A DNA stretch of 64,000 nt from Limnohabitans sp. 15K (GTDB taxonomy: Bacteria; Pseudomonadota; Gammaproteobacteria; Burkholderiales; Burkholderiaceae_C). The position numbers and the translations under genes were made by a program. Under the pieces are notes generated by a model. It was not told the DNA's origin. It saw only the letters and a program-made list of their open reading frames with translations, and did no database searches. Numbering within the stretch: position 1 is the stretch's first letter; every line of letters starts with the position of its first letter. The DNA lies in contig NZ_NESM01000004.1 of assembly GCF_002778285.1 (NCBI RefSeq), positions 124,001-188,000 of the forward strand, written 5' to 3'. Shown here one piece after another: positions 26,516 to 36,216 of the stretch.

Positions 26516-27493
26516 TCAAGCTGAATGGGGCATCAAGAATTCCCGGCTGATGCGACCCCCCAGAACGTTCACCCGCTCCAGGAACTGGGTCAGGTAAGCG
26601 TGTAGGCCAGTGGCCAAAATTTCGTCGATGCGGCCAAAGGCCAACTCTGAGCGCAAACGCCCCGCATGGCGCAGCGTGTCGCTGTTGGCATCGTGCGACA
26701 CCAGCTTCAAGTTGGACACCACCTCGTTCAGACTGGCATGCAGCGAGCGCGGCATGTCGGGCCTCAGTATCAGCAACTCCGCCACACGTTCAGGGCGGAT
26801 CACATCACGGTACACCTTGCGGTACACCTCGAAGCCGCTGACGCTGCGCAAGATGGCGCTCCAGTGGTAAAAATCGTATTCCTGTGAGACTTCGGTTTCG
26901 GACGCCCCGAACTGCGGTACGCCAAAAAAGTCGTTTTGCATGGCGTGGAACTTGACATCCACCAAACGCGCCGTGTTGTCGGCCCGCTCCAAAAACGTGC
27001 CCATGCGCATGAAGTAAAGCGACTCGTCCATCAGCATGGTGCCCACCGTGACGCCGCGAGACAGATGCGATCGGAATTTCACCCATTCAAAAAACTGGCC
27101 TGGGTCGCGCTCGAACTCCCCGTTTTTGAGCATGCGGTTGACTTCGAGCCAGGTCTGGTTTTGCGTTTCCCACACCTCGGTGGTGAGGGTGCCGCGCACG
27201 GCGCGGGCATTTTCGCGTGCCGCACGCAAGCAAGAGATGATGGACGAAGGGTTGTCCACGTCTTTCACCATGAACTCCATCACGTCCCGCGGATTGATGC
27301 TCTGGTATTGGGCAAGGTAAGCCGGCAGCAACTCGCTGATCGAGAGGATGCCTTCCCATCCGGCTTGGGCAGCAGCGGCCGACTGCGGCAGCAGCGAGGT
27401 TTCGTAGCTCACATTGAGCATGCGGGCGGTGTTCTCCGCCCGCTCCATGTAACGGGACATCCAGAAGAGGTGGTCGGCGGTTCTTGAAAGCAT
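26516..27493 (-). CDS. Alpha-E domain protein (DUF403, COG2307)
   Basis: A 325-residue mainly helical protein starting MLSRTADHLFWMSRYMERAE, the family signature, with NPSSIISCLRAARENARAVR and LERADNTARLVDVKFH further on. The function is unknown; it always appears near ATP-grasp and transglutaminase genes. It is 18 bases downstream of the ATP-grasp gene on the same strand. It is homologous to the C-terminal third of the fused protein encoded at 22816-25572 but is clearly a different sequence. Confidence 0.93.
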   Translation of the reverse strand: MLSRTADHLFWMSRYMERAENTARMLNVSYETSLLPQSAAAAQAGWEGILSISELLPAYLAQYQSINPRDVMEFMVKDVDNPSSIISCLRAARENARAVRGTLTTEVWETQNQTWLEVNRMLKNGEFERDPGQFFEWVKFRSHLSRGVTVGTMLMDESLYFMRMGTFLERADNTARLVDVKFHAMQNDFFGVPQFGASETEVSQEYDFYHWSAILRSVSGFEVYRKVYRDVIRPERVAELLILRPDMPRSLHASLNEVVSNLKLVSHDANSDTLRHAGRLRSELAFGRIDEILATGLHAYLTQFLERVNVLGGRISREFLMPHSA

Positions 27494-27511
27494 GTGTGTG
27501 TTCTCCCCTTT

Positions 27512-28981
27512 TCAGTCCTGCAATATCCAGGTGTCTTTGGTGCCACCGCCCTGCGACGAATTCACCACCAAAGAGCCTTCCTTGAGTGCCACGCGGGTCA
27601 GGCCTCCGGGCACCATCTGCACCGTGCGGCCCGACAACACAAAGGGGCGCAGGTCGATGTGGCGTGGTGCGATGCCGCTGTCCACATAGGTGGGGCAAGT
27701 GGACAAGCTGAGCGTGGGCTGCGCGATGTAGCCCTCGGGGTTGGCCAGCAGTGCGCCGCGAAAGCTCTCGATTTCTTCTTTGGTCGAGGCCGGGCCGACC
27801 AGCATGCCGTAGCCGCCTGCGCCGTGCACTTCCTTGACCACCAGGTCTTTCAGGTTGGCCAGGGTGTACTGCAAATCGTCGGGCTTGCGGCACTGAAAAG
27901 TCGGCACGTTTTTGAGAATCGGCTCCTCACCCAGGTAAAACTTGATCATGTCGGGCACATAGGGATAGATCGACTTGTCGTCGGCCACGCCTGTGCCCAC
28001 CGCGTTGCAGATCGCCACATGGCCCGCCTTGTAGGCCTCCATCAGGCCCGCGCAGCCCAGCGTCGAGGTGGGGCGGAACACATTGGGGTCCAAAAAGTCG
28101 TCGTCCACCCGGCGGTAGATCACGTCCACCCGCTTGGGGCCGCGGGTGGTGCGCATGTAAACGAACTTGTCTTTGACGAACAGGTCTTGCCCTTCGACCA
28201 GCTCCACACCCATCTGCTGCGCCAAAAAGGCGTGCTCGAAGTAGGCGCTGTTGTACATGCCGGGCGTGAGCACCACCACCGTGGGCTCGGCGGTTGTGGC
28301 GGGGCTGCTGGCACGCAGTGTCTCGAGCAGCAAGTCGGGGTAATGCGCCACCGGGGCTACGCGGTGCTGGCTGAAGAGGTCTGGAAAGAGCCGCATCATC
28401 ATCTTGCGGTCTTCGAGCATGTAGCTCACACCGCTGGGCACGCGCAGGTTGTCTTCGAGCACGTAGTACTCGCCGTTGCCCGCGCTGTCGGGGGCGCGCA
28501 CGATGTCGATGCCGCTGATGTGCGAATAAATTTGGTTGGGCACATCCACCCCCACCATCTCGGGGCGGAACTGGGCATTGCCTTCGATCTGCTCGCGGGG
28601 AATGATGCCCGCCTTGAGGATGTCTTGGTCGTGGTAAACGTCGTGGATGAAGCGGTTGAGCGCGGTGACGCGCTGCACCAGACCCGCTTCCATGCTTTTC
28701 CACTCTTGGGCGGCGATGATGCGCGGGATCAGGTCAAACGGGATCAATCGCTCGGTGCCGGAGCCATCTTCGTCTTTGTCGCCGTAGACCGCAAAGGTGA
28801 TGCCCACACGGCGAAAGATCACTTCAGCTTCTTCGCGCCTTGCCGCCATGGTCTGTGGGTTCTGGGTTTGCAACCAGCGGGCATAGGCCAAGTAATGATT
28901 CCTGACCTCACCCACTTCCCCTTCTTTTCCCACTTCGCCGGCAGCGGGCAGGCGGCTGTACATCTCGTCGAATTGGTGCAT
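27512..28981 (-). CDS. Circularly permuted ATP-grasp type 2 protein (COG2308)
   Basis: A 489-residue protein with the permuted ATP-grasp arrangement. The segments VVVLTPGMYNSAYFEHAFLA, DDDFLDPNVFRPTSTLGCAG, VKEVHGAGGYGMLVGP and PRHIDLRPFVL show the conserved acidic and basic ligands. It would activate a carboxylate with ATP and join it to an amine; neither substrate is known. It forms a pair with the alpha-E gene and is divergent from the transglutaminase-DUF2126 gene. The ATG at 28981 is preceded by CAGGAGTG. Confidence 0.93.
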   Translation of the reverse strand: MHQFDEMYSRLPAAGEVGKEGEVGEVRNHYLAYARWLQTQNPQTMAARREEAEVIFRRVGITFAVYGDKDEDGSGTERLIPFDLIPRIIAAQEWKSMEAGLVQRVTALNRFIHDVYHDQDILKAGIIPREQIEGNAQFRPEMVGVDVPNQIYSHISGIDIVRAPDSAGNGEYYVLEDNLRVPSGVSYMLEDRKMMMRLFPDLFSQHRVAPVAHYPDLLLETLRASSPATTAEPTVVVLTPGMYNSAYFEHAFLAQQMGVELVEGQDLFVKDKFVYMRTTRGPKRVDVIYRRVDDDFLDPNVFRPTSTLGCAGLMEAYKAGHVAICNAVGTGVADDKSIYPYVPDMIKFYLGEEPILKNVPTFQCRKPDDLQYTLANLKDLVVKEVHGAGGYGMLVGPASTKEEIESFRGALLANPEGYIAQPTLSLSTCPTYVDSGIAPRHIDLRPFVLSGRTVQMVPGGLTRVALKEGSLVVNSSQGGGTKDTWILQD

Positions 28982-29286
28982 GGCTCTTCACTCCTGTTTT
29001 AAAGGTTAGCAAGATATATACCCAAGCACCTGGAGCCGAATCCAGGTCGTTTGAGGTGTTGCCAAGTCAGTTCGGCGACCAACCGCTCTGGAATGCAGCT
29101 TGCGAACACCTCATGCGGACAGGTCGTGCACTCTAACGGTGCCAAAACATCATCAGCACCAAAGCAGTGCGCCCAAACGCGTGCGACAGCCGAGTTCGGG
29201 CAGCTGCTACTGGCGCGTGTCTTGCTAGTTGTCACTGCCCAAGCTGCATCTGTCATGTGTGCAGCCCCTGTTGCGCTGAACGAGAT
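28982..29286. promoter_or_regulatory. Divergent promoter region with dyad symmetries
   Basis: This 305-base gap separates the ATP-grasp gene from the transglutaminase-DUF2126 gene and must hold both promoters. Two dyads are visible: ACCTGGA at 29028-29034 with TCCAGGT at 29041-29047, and TGAGGTGTT at 29052-29060 with AACACCTCA at 29105-29113. No credible gene or RNA is seen inside. Confidence 0.5.
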
Positions 29287-32200
29287 ATGTCGATACACGT
29301 TGCCCTGCACCACGTTACCCATTACGAATACGACCGCCCCGTGCAGCTCGGCCCCCAGGTGATTCGCCTGCGCCCTGCGCCGCACAGCCGCAGCCGTATC
29401 TTGAGCTACAGCCTCAAGGTCGAGCCCGCAGAGCATTTCATCAACTGGCAGCAAGACGCTTTTGCCAACTACCAGGCGCGCTTGGTCTTTCCGAAAAAAA
29501 CCAACGCCTTCAAAGTCACGGTGGACGTGGTCACCGAGATGGCCGTGTTCAACCCCTTTGACTTCTTTCTGGAGCCCTCAGCCGAAGAGGTGCCCTTCAA
29601 ATACGCCGACACCGTGCGGGAAGAGCTGCAGTCTTACCTCGACAAAGACCACAAGACGCCGCTCTTCAAAAAATACCTGGCCAGCATGGACCGCAAGCGC
29701 CAGCGCACCATCGACTTTTTGGTGCAGATCAACCAGCGCTTGCACCAAGACATCCGTTACACCATCCGCATGGAGCCCGGTGTGCAAACGGCCGAAGAAA
29801 CCCTGACCCTGAAAAGCGGTTCATGCCGCGACACGGCCTGGCTCTTGGTGCAGTTGTTCCGCCACATGAACATCGCCGCCCGTTTTGTCTCGGGCTACCT
29901 GATCCAGCTGGCCCCCGACGTGAAATCGCTCGATGGCCCCAGCGGCACCGAAGTCGACTTCACCGACCTGCACGCCTGGTGCGAGGTGTATTTGCCCGGC
30001 GCAGGTTGGGTGGGGCTGGACCCAACGTCTGGCTTGCTGGCGGGTGAAGGCCACATTCCGCTGGCCTGCACACCTCAGCCGTCTGCCGCAGCACCGATCG
30101 AAGGCTTGATGGACGAAGCCGAGGTCGAGTTCCACCACGAGATGAGCGTGACGCGCATCCACGAGTCGCCCCGCGTGACCAAGCCCTACAGCGAAGACCA
30201 ATGGACCGATGTGCTGGCTTTGGGCGATCAGGTGGACGCGCAACTGGTGGCGCAAGACGTGCGCTTGACCATGGGCGGCGAGCCGACTTTTGTGTCCACC
30301 CAAGACCGCGACGGGGCCGAATGGAACACCGATGCCCTGGGGCCGACCAAGCGGGGCCTGGCCACCGAGTTGGTGCACAAACTGCGCCAGCAATACGGCC
30401 AAGGCGGGTTTTTGCACTTTGGCCAAGGCAAGTGGTACCCGGGCGAGCAACTGCCGCGCTGGGCACTGAGCATTTACTGGCGTGCCGATGGCACGCCCTG
30501 CTGGCAAAACCCCGAGGTGTTTGCCGACGAACGCGAACCCAGCCACTACACCAGCGCCGACGCTAAGCGCTTCATGCAAGGGCTCACGGCGCAACTGGGC
30601 TTGAGCGCAGACACCGTGCTGCCCGGCTACGAAGACACCTGGTACTACCTGTGGCGTGAACGCCGTCTGCCTGTGAACGTGGACCCGTTTGATGCGCGGT
30701 TGGACGACGAGATGGAGCGCAACCGCTTGCGCCGCATCTTCAGCCAGGGCTTGGACCAGGCGGTGGGTTATGTGCTGCCCATTCAGCCTGTCGAAGTCGC
30801 CTCTCCTGAGCTGACGGGCCCGCAATGGCAAACCGGCCGCTGGTTTGTGCGCGACGAGCGCATGTACCTCATGCCCGGCGACTCACCCATGGGCTGGCGC
30901 TTGCCCCTCGACTCGCTGCCATGGGCTGCCCCTACCGACCGTTGGCACATGATCGAGCAAGACCCGTTTTCTCCCCGAAACGCCTTGCCCACCGCTCCGG
31001 TGACGATGCAGCCACGCCACAAACCCACTGCAGCCTTGCCGGTTCAAGCAGTGCCCGCAGCCAAGTTCGAGTCTGACGCCTCGGTGGTGCGCACAGCCCT
31101 GTGCGTGGAAGTGCGTGATCCGCGCCGCGCCAACGGCCCCAAAGCCGAAGCCGATGCCCTGGCCAAAGGTGAGAATTCCGGCGTGATTTACGTCTTCATG
31201 CCGCCCCTGGCGCGCCTCGAAGATTACTTGGCGCTGGTGAGCGCCGTCGAAGCCACAGCGCTGAAGCTCGGCATGAAGATCGTCATGGAAGGCTACCCGC
31301 CGCCACGCGACCCGCGCCTCAAAGTGTTGCAAGTCACACCCGACCCCGGCGTGATCGAGGTCAACATCCACCCGGCCCACAACTGGAAAGAGTTGGTCGA
31401 GCACACCGAGTTTTTGTACAAGGCCGCTTTCGAGACGCGCCTGTCTGCCGAAAAGTTCATGACCGACGGCCGCCACACCGGCACCGGCGGCGGCAACCAC
31501 ATGGTGATGGGCGGGGCCACGCCCGCCGACAGCCCCTTCTTGCGCCGCCCCGAACTGCTGGCCAGTCTGGTGCTGTACTGGCACAACCACCCGAGCCTGA
31601 GTTATTTGTTCAGCGGCATGTTCATTGGCCCGACCAGCCAGGCCCCGCGCGTGGACGAAGCGCGCAATGACCAGGTCTATGAGCTGGAAATCGCGCTGCG
31701 CGAGATCGTGAACAACCGCAAAAAATACGGCACCGACATGGCCCCCTGGGTGGTCGACCGCACCCTGCGCAACATCCTGGTGGACGTGACCGGAAACACC
31801 CACCGCAGCGAGTTTTGCATCGACAAGATGTATTCACCCGACAGCAGCACCGGGCGTCTGGGCCTTCTGGAGTTGCGCGCTTTCGAGATGCCGCCGCACG
31901 AGCGCATGAGCATCGTGCAGCAATTGCTGCTGCGTGCGCTGGTGGCCCGCTTCTGGGACGAACCGTATTCAGCCCCCGTGACGCGTTGGGGCACCGAGCT
32001 GCACGACCGCTTCATGCTGCCGCACTGGATACACAAGGACTTTGACGACGTGCTGACCGAATTGGGCGATGCGGGCTTTCACTTTGATCCGAGCTGGTTC
32101 GCGCCGCATTTCGAGTTCCGCTTCCCGCTGGTGGGGCAAATCCGGGTCGATGGCGCGGTGGTCACCCTGCGCAATGCACTGGAGCCCTGGCACGTCATGG

Positions 32201-32682
32201 GCGAAGAAAGCGGCGCAGGCGGAACCGCCCGTTATGTGGACTCGTCGCTGGAGCGCATCGAGGTACATGTGACCGGCATGAACCCCTCGCGCCACACGGT
32301 GACGGTGAACGGCAAGCCCCTGCCCCTACAGCCCACAGGCGTGGTGGGCGAGTTCGTGGCCAGCGTGCGCTACAAAGCCTGGAACCCGCCTTCGTCGCTG
32401 CACCCGAGCATCGGCGTGCACGCGCCGCTCACGGTGGACCTGGTGGACACCTGGATGAAACGCTCGCTGGGCGGCTGCCAGTACCACGTCGTTCACCCCG
32501 GTGGCCGCAGCTACGACACCTTCCCCGTCAACGCTTACGAGGCTGAAAGCCGCCGATTGGCACGCTTCTTCCGCATGGGGCACACACCTGGGGCGATGAA
32601 TCAGTTGCCGTCCCTGAAGCCCAATGCCCAATTGCACGCCAGCCCAGAGTTCCCGTACACCCTGGATTTGAGACGGGTTTGA
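29287..32682 (+). CDS. Transglutaminase-DUF2126 protein (COG1305-COG4196)
   Basis: A 1131-residue protein. The N-terminal third has a transglutaminase-like core with Cys180 (SGSCRDTAWLL), His229 (DLHAWCEVY) and Asp245 (VGLDPTSG). The long C-terminal part is the DUF2126 region, with LTMGGEPTFVS, WYLWRERRLPVN-type sequence and a GTGGGNHMVMGG segment resembling glutamine-synthetase-like amidoligase cores. The start is the ATG at 29287 (SIHVALHHVTHYEYDRP), which matches the beginning of relatives. It is a large multifunctional member of the predicted peptide-synthesis or peptide-tagging system. It is divergent from the ATP-grasp/alpha-E pair and converges on anbu. Confidence 0.92.
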   Translation: MSIHVALHHVTHYEYDRPVQLGPQVIRLRPAPHSRSRILSYSLKVEPAEHFINWQQDAFANYQARLVFPKKTNAFKVTVDVVTEMAVFNPFDFFLEPSAEEVPFKYADTVREELQSYLDKDHKTPLFKKYLASMDRKRQRTIDFLVQINQRLHQDIRYTIRMEPGVQTAEETLTLKSGSCRDTAWLLVQLFRHMNIAARFVSGYLIQLAPDVKSLDGPSGTEVDFTDLHAWCEVYLPGAGWVGLDPTSGLLAGEGHIPLACTPQPSAAAPIEGLMDEAEVEFHHEMSVTRIHESPRVTKPYSEDQWTDVLALGDQVDAQLVAQDVRLTMGGEPTFVSTQDRDGAEWNTDALGPTKRGLATELVHKLRQQYGQGGFLHFGQGKWYPGEQLPRWALSIYWRADGTPCWQNPEVFADEREPSHYTSADAKRFMQGLTAQLGLSADTVLPGYEDTWYYLWRERRLPVNVDPFDARLDDEMERNRLRRIFSQGLDQAVGYVLPIQPVEVASPELTGPQWQTGRWFVRDERMYLMPGDSPMGWRLPLDSLPWAAPTDRWHMIEQDPFSPRNALPTAPVTMQPRHKPTAALPVQAVPAAKFESDASVVRTALCVEVRDPRRANGPKAEADALAKGENSGVIYVFMPPLARLEDYLALVSAVEATALKLGMKIVMEGYPPPRDPRLKVLQVTPDPGVIEVNIHPAHNWKELVEHTEFLYKAAFETRLSAEKFMTDGRHTGTGGGNHMVMGGATPADSPFLRRPELLASLVLYWHNHPSLSYLFSGMFIGPTSQAPRVDEARNDQVYELEIALREIVNNRKKYGTDMAPWVVDRTLRNILVDVTGNTHRSEFCIDKMYSPDSSTGRLGLLELRAFEMPPHERMSIVQQLLLRALVARFWDEPYSAPVTRWGTELHDRFMLPHWIHKDFDDVLTELGDAGFHFDPSWFAPHFEFRFPLVGQIRVDGAVVTLRNALEPWHVMGEESGAGGTARYVDSSLERIEVHVTGMNPSRHTVTVNGKPLPLQPTGVVGEFVASVRYKAWNPPSSLHPSIGVHAPLTVDLVDTWMKRSLGGCQYHVVHPGGRSYDTFPVNAYEAESRRLARFFRMGHTPGAMNQLPSLKPNAQLHASPEFPYTLDLRRV

Positions 32683-32720
32683 CGGTGCCCTGTCAGCAGT
32701 GAAGAGCAGGGAATTGCGCC

Positions 32721-32739
32721 AGAAAAATCAGCGCTGATT
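32721..32739 (-). terminator. Possible terminator at the end of anbu
   Basis: The palindrome AATCAGCGCTGATT lies across the anbu stop codon and is followed in the minus direction by five T. The stem is only five pairs around a GCGC loop, so the call is tentative. Confidence 0.4.
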
Positions 32740-33566
32740 CAAATCAGTTTCTCTTCAGGCGTGGTGATTTTTTTGAGCAGGGCGTTGCGTGTGGGCGGCA
32801 CCATGAGGGGGACTTGGGTTGCGCCGCCGTGCCACATGGGGTCTTCGATGCTGTCGAACATCTGGCGCAGCTTGTCGCCCCAGCTGGAACGCAACATCTG
32901 AAAGTAGGGGTTGTGCTCGTCGATGCACATGATGCGGTCGGTCTGCAAGCTGCCCGCTTGGTAGACCACCATGTCCAGCGGCAGACCCACCGACAGATTG
33001 GACTTGAGTGTCGAGTCCATGGACACCAAAGCGCATTTGGCCGCTTCGTCCAAGGGCGTGTTGGGGGTGATGACGCGGTCGAGCACGGGCTTGCCGTATT
33101 TGGATTCGCCAATCTGGAAGTAGGGCGTTTCGTCGGTGGCTTCGATGAAGTTACCGGGCGAATAGACCTGGAACAGGCGCATGCCTTCTTGGCCGATTTG
33201 GCCACCAAAAATCATGGAGACGTTGAACTCCACACCCGAGGCTCGCAGGGCAGCGGCATCGCGCTCGTAGACGCGGCGCACGGCCGCGCCCAACACGCGG
33301 GTGGCGTCGAACATGCTTTTGGCGTTCCAGATGGTCAGGGGCTCGTCTTGGCCAGGTTCGACCAGTTTTTCAATCTGCAGCACTTCGCGCACCGATTGCG
33401 AAATGCTCAGGTTGCCCGCCGACAGCAAGGTCATGAAGCGGTCGCCCGCTTTTTCATAGACGATCATTTTGCGGAAGGTGCTGATCTGGTCCAGGCCCGC
33501 GTTGGTGCGGGAGTCGGACAAAAACACCAGCCCGGCGCGGGTTTTGACGGCAACGCAGTAAGTCAT
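32739..33566 (-). CDS. anbu: Anbu, proteasome-like peptidase (COG3484)
   Basis: A 275-residue Ntn-hydrolase of the proteasome beta-subunit superfamily. Thr2 follows the initiator Met in MTYCVAVKTRAG and would be the N-terminal nucleophile after Met removal. The partner residues Asp18 (FLSDSRTNAG) and Lys33 (STFRKMIVYE) are present, as are GDRFMTLLSAGNLS and LGAAVRRVYERDA. Anbu forms open helical rings rather than sealed proteasomes, and its substrate is unknown. It often accompanies ATP-grasp, alpha-E and transglutaminase genes, all present here just upstream on the map. It begins 10 bases after mutS on the same strand, so it is probably the last gene of a suhB-mutS-anbu unit. Confidence 0.95.
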   Translation of the reverse strand: MTYCVAVKTRAGLVFLSDSRTNAGLDQISTFRKMIVYEKAGDRFMTLLSAGNLSISQSVREVLQIEKLVEPGQDEPLTIWNAKSMFDATRVLGAAVRRVYERDAAALRASGVEFNVSMIFGGQIGQEGMRLFQVYSPGNFIEATDETPYFQIGESKYGKPVLDRVITPNTPLDEAAKCALVSMDSTLKSNLSVGLPLDMVVYQAGSLQTDRIMCIDEHNPYFQMLRSSWGDKLRQMFDSIEDPMWHGGATQVPLMVPPTRNALLKKITTPEEKLI

Positions 33567-33576
33567 GTGGTGCTCT

Positions 33577-36213
33577 TTAACTTTTGGGCAGCAAGCGCTG
33601 CAGGGCATAGAGGGCGTCGAGCGCTTCGCGGGGGCTGAGCGCGTCGGGGTTGATTTGGGCCAGTGCCACTTCGATGGGGCTGGGGCCCGTGGCTTCGGAT
33701 TCGGGCGGGGCGGCAAACAAGTCCACCTGCTGGCGGCTTTCTGTAGCCCCGGCTTCTAGTGCGCTGAGCGCGTGCCGGGCGTGGTTGAGGACAGTGGCAG
33801 GCATGCCCGCCAACCGCGCCACCTGCACGCCATAGCTCTTACTGGCGGGGCCGGGTTGCAGCTCGTGCAAAAACACGATGGACGCGCCCGATTCGGCCGC
33901 GCTCACATGCATGTTCACCGCCGCCGTGTGCGTGGCCGGGAATTCGGTCAGCTCGAAGTAGTGCGTGGCAAACAGCGCAAAGGCTTGTGTTTTGTTGTGC
34001 AGGTGGGTGGCGATGCCGCTGGCGAGAGCCAGGCCGTCAAAGGTGGAGGTGCCACGTCCGATCTCGTCCATCAGCACCAGGCTGTGCGGCGTGGCGCTGT
34101 GCAAGATTTGCGCGGCTTCGGTCATCTCCAGCATGAAGGTCGATTGGGCGTTGGCCAGGTCGTCGGCCGCACCGATCCGGGTGTGGATGGCGTCGATGGG
34201 CCCCAGGCGGCAGCGGCTGGCGGGCACATGGCTGCCGATGCTGGCCAAAAGCACGATCAGGGCCACTTGGCGCATGTAGGTCGATTTACCGCCCATGTTG
34301 GGGCCGGTGATGATCTGCAAACGCTGGCGCGAACCCAGCACTGTGTCGTTAGCGATGAAGCTGGCACCCGACAGCTCGGCCAAGCGTGCTTCTACCACCG
34401 GGTGACGGCCTTGGCGGATTTCGATGCAGGGCTCTTTGGTGAACTCGGGGGCGCACCAGTTCAAGGTGAGCGAGCGCTCGGTCAGTGCGCACAGCACGTC
34501 CAGGCTGGCCATGGCCTGCGCCAATTCGGTGAGCGCGGGCACAAAGGCCTGCAATTGGTCGAGCAGGCCTTCGTAAAGCCACTTTTCGCGGGCCAAGGCG
34601 CGTTCTTGCGCCGACAGGGCTTTGTCTTCAAAGGTTTTGAGCTCGGGCGTGATGAAGCGCTCGGCGTTTTTCAGGGTCTGTCGGCGGCGGTAGTCATCAG
34701 GCACTTTGTCGAGTTGCCCTTGTGTGACCTCGATGTAAAAACCGTGCACCTTGTTGAACTGCACGCGCAGGTTGGCAATGCCGGTGCGCTCTTTTTCGCG
34801 GGTTTCCAGGTCGAGCAAAAACGCATCGCAGTTGGTCTGGATACCGCGCAGCTCGTCCAGCTCGGCGTCCAGGCCGTCGGCGATGATGCCGCCGTCGCGC
34901 ACCAGGGCAGCGGGCTCTTCGAGCAGGGCCATGTGCAGCAGCTCTGCGCAATGAGTCGGCGGTGTGAGCCAGCGGGCCATGCCCGCCAGCAAGGTGCCGG
35001 GCTCGGGGTTCAGGGCCTGCAATTGGGTCGACAGCGAGGCCGCACGCGCCAGCGCATGGCGCAGCGCCACCAGCTCGCGCGGGCGCACCTGGCGCAGCGC
35101 GGTGCGTGCGGTGATGCGTTCCACGTCGCTCGCGCCTTTGAGTTGTTCGCGCAGGCTGCTCCAGGCGCCCGATCCACTGTCACCGCGCAACACGGCTTGG
35201 GCTTGCAGGCGTTGTTGTGCCACTTGGCGGTCACGCGGCGGGCTGAGCAGCCAGCTTTTGAGCAGGCGGCTGCCCATGCCGGTCATGCAGGTGTCGAGCA
35301 GGGCAAAGAGCGTGGGTGAATCCGATGCGCTTTCGCCGCGCAGGGTTTGTGTCAGCTCCAGGTTGCGACGTGTGCTGGCGGGCAAGTCAATCAGCGCATC
35401 CGAGCGCTGCACCTGCACCCGCTGCACATGCGGCAGGCTGCGGCCTTGGGTGTGTTCGGCGTAAGTGAGCAGCGCAGCGGCTGCGGCGTGCGCGTCGCTC
35501 AGGGCGTCGGCGCTCCAGGCAGCGAGCGAGGCGGCTTGCAGTTGCTCCAGCAGCTTGCGCTGGCCCAGGCCCGCGTCAAACTGAAAATCAGGACGCAGAG
35601 CGAATGACCAGCTGCCTCGGCCTGCGGTTTTGAGGCCGCGCAGTTTTTGCTCAAAGGTGGGCGTGATGCCCGCGCTGGCCAGCAGCTCGCTGGGGCTGAT
35701 GCGGTCGATCCAGTCGGCCAAGTCGCTTTGCGCGCATTCGGCCAGGTTCACCACGCCTTGTGTGACGCTCAACCACGCTAAGCCGCAGCGGTTTTTTGCG
35801 GCTTGGTGCACGGCCAGCAAGATGGCTTCGCTTTTGTCGGACAGCAAAGCGGTGTCGGTCAGGGTGCCGGGAGTGACCACGCGCACGACTTTGCGCTCGA
35901 CTGGGCCTTTGGACGTGGCCACATCGCCCACTTGTTCACAAATGGCCACCGACTCGCCCAGCTTGATCAAGCGGGCCAGATACGTTTCCATCGAATGAAA
36001 AGGCACGCCCGCCATCATCACGGGTTGCCCGGCCGACTGGCCTCGGCGCGTCAAAGTGATGTCCAGCAGGCCAGCGGCTTTTTCGGCGTCGGCAAAGAAC
36101 AACTCGTAAAAGTCGCCCATGCGGTAGAACACCAGCGTGTCAGGGAATTCCGCCTTGATGCCCAGGTACTGGGCCATCATGGGGGTGTGGGCACTCAAGT
36201 CGAGCGCAGACAT
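33577..36213 (-). CDS. mutS: DNA mismatch repair protein MutS
   Basis: An 878-residue mismatch-recognition ATPase. The N-terminal mismatch-binding domain includes the Phe-x-Glu motif region ([12 protein letters not shown]), the ATPase Walker A is [13 protein letters not shown], Walker B is [16 protein letters not shown]. The C-terminal domain ends [18 protein letters not shown], the normal tetramerisation tail. It starts 3 bases after suhB, and anbu follows 10 bases later. Nothing unusual is seen in motifs or length. Confidence 0.97.
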   Translation of the reverse strand: MSALDLSAHTPMMAQYLGIKAEFPDTLVFYRMGDFYELFFADAEKAAGLLDITLTRRGQSAGQPVMMAGVPFHSMETYLARLIKLGESVAICEQVGDVATSKGPVERKVVRVVTPGTLTDTALLSDKSEAILLAVHQAAKNRCGLAWLSVTQGVVNLAECAQSDLADWIDRISPSELLASAGITPTFEQKLRGLKTAGRGSWSFALRPDFQFDAGLGQRKLLEQLQAASLAAWSADALSDAHAAAAALLTYAEHTQGRSLPHVQRVQVQRSDALIDLPASTRRNLELTQTLRGESASDSPTLFALLDTCMTGMGSRLLKSWLLSPPRDRQVAQQRLQAQAVLRGDSGSGAWSSLREQLKGASDVERITARTALRQVRPRELVALRHALARAASLSTQLQALNPEPGTLLAGMARWLTPPTHCAELLHMALLEEPAALVRDGGIIADGLDAELDELRGIQTNCDAFLLDLETREKERTGIANLRVQFNKVHGFYIEVTQGQLDKVPDDYRRRQTLKNAERFITPELKTFEDKALSAQERALAREKWLYEGLLDQLQAFVPALTELAQAMASLDVLCALTERSLTLNWCAPEFTKEPCIEIRQGRHPVVEARLAELSGASFIANDTVLGSRQRLQIITGPNMGGKSTYMRQVALIVLLASIGSHVPASRCRLGPIDAIHTRIGAADDLANAQSTFMLEMTEAAQILHSATPHSLVLMDEIGRGTSTFDGLALASGIATHLHNKTQAFALFATHYFELTEFPATHTAAVNMHVSAAESGASIVFLHELQPGPASKSYGVQVARLAGMPATVLNHARHALSALEAGATESRQQVDLFAAPPESEATGPSPIEVALAQINPDALSPREALDALYALQRLLPKS

Positions 36214-36216
36214 GGC

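Noticed and set aside
27494..29002. A 502-codon plus-strand frame opposite the ATP-grasp gene
   Set aside because: Antisense of a well-conserved gene; no start signal and no motifs.
28982..29286. Checked for tRNA or small RNA genes
   Set aside because: No cloverleaf, no T-loop consensus and no terminator; it fits a divergent promoter region with dyads.
33772..35319. A 515-codon plus-strand frame opposite mutS
   Set aside because: Antisense shadow of mutS with repetitive Ala/Gln/His composition and no ribosome binding site.
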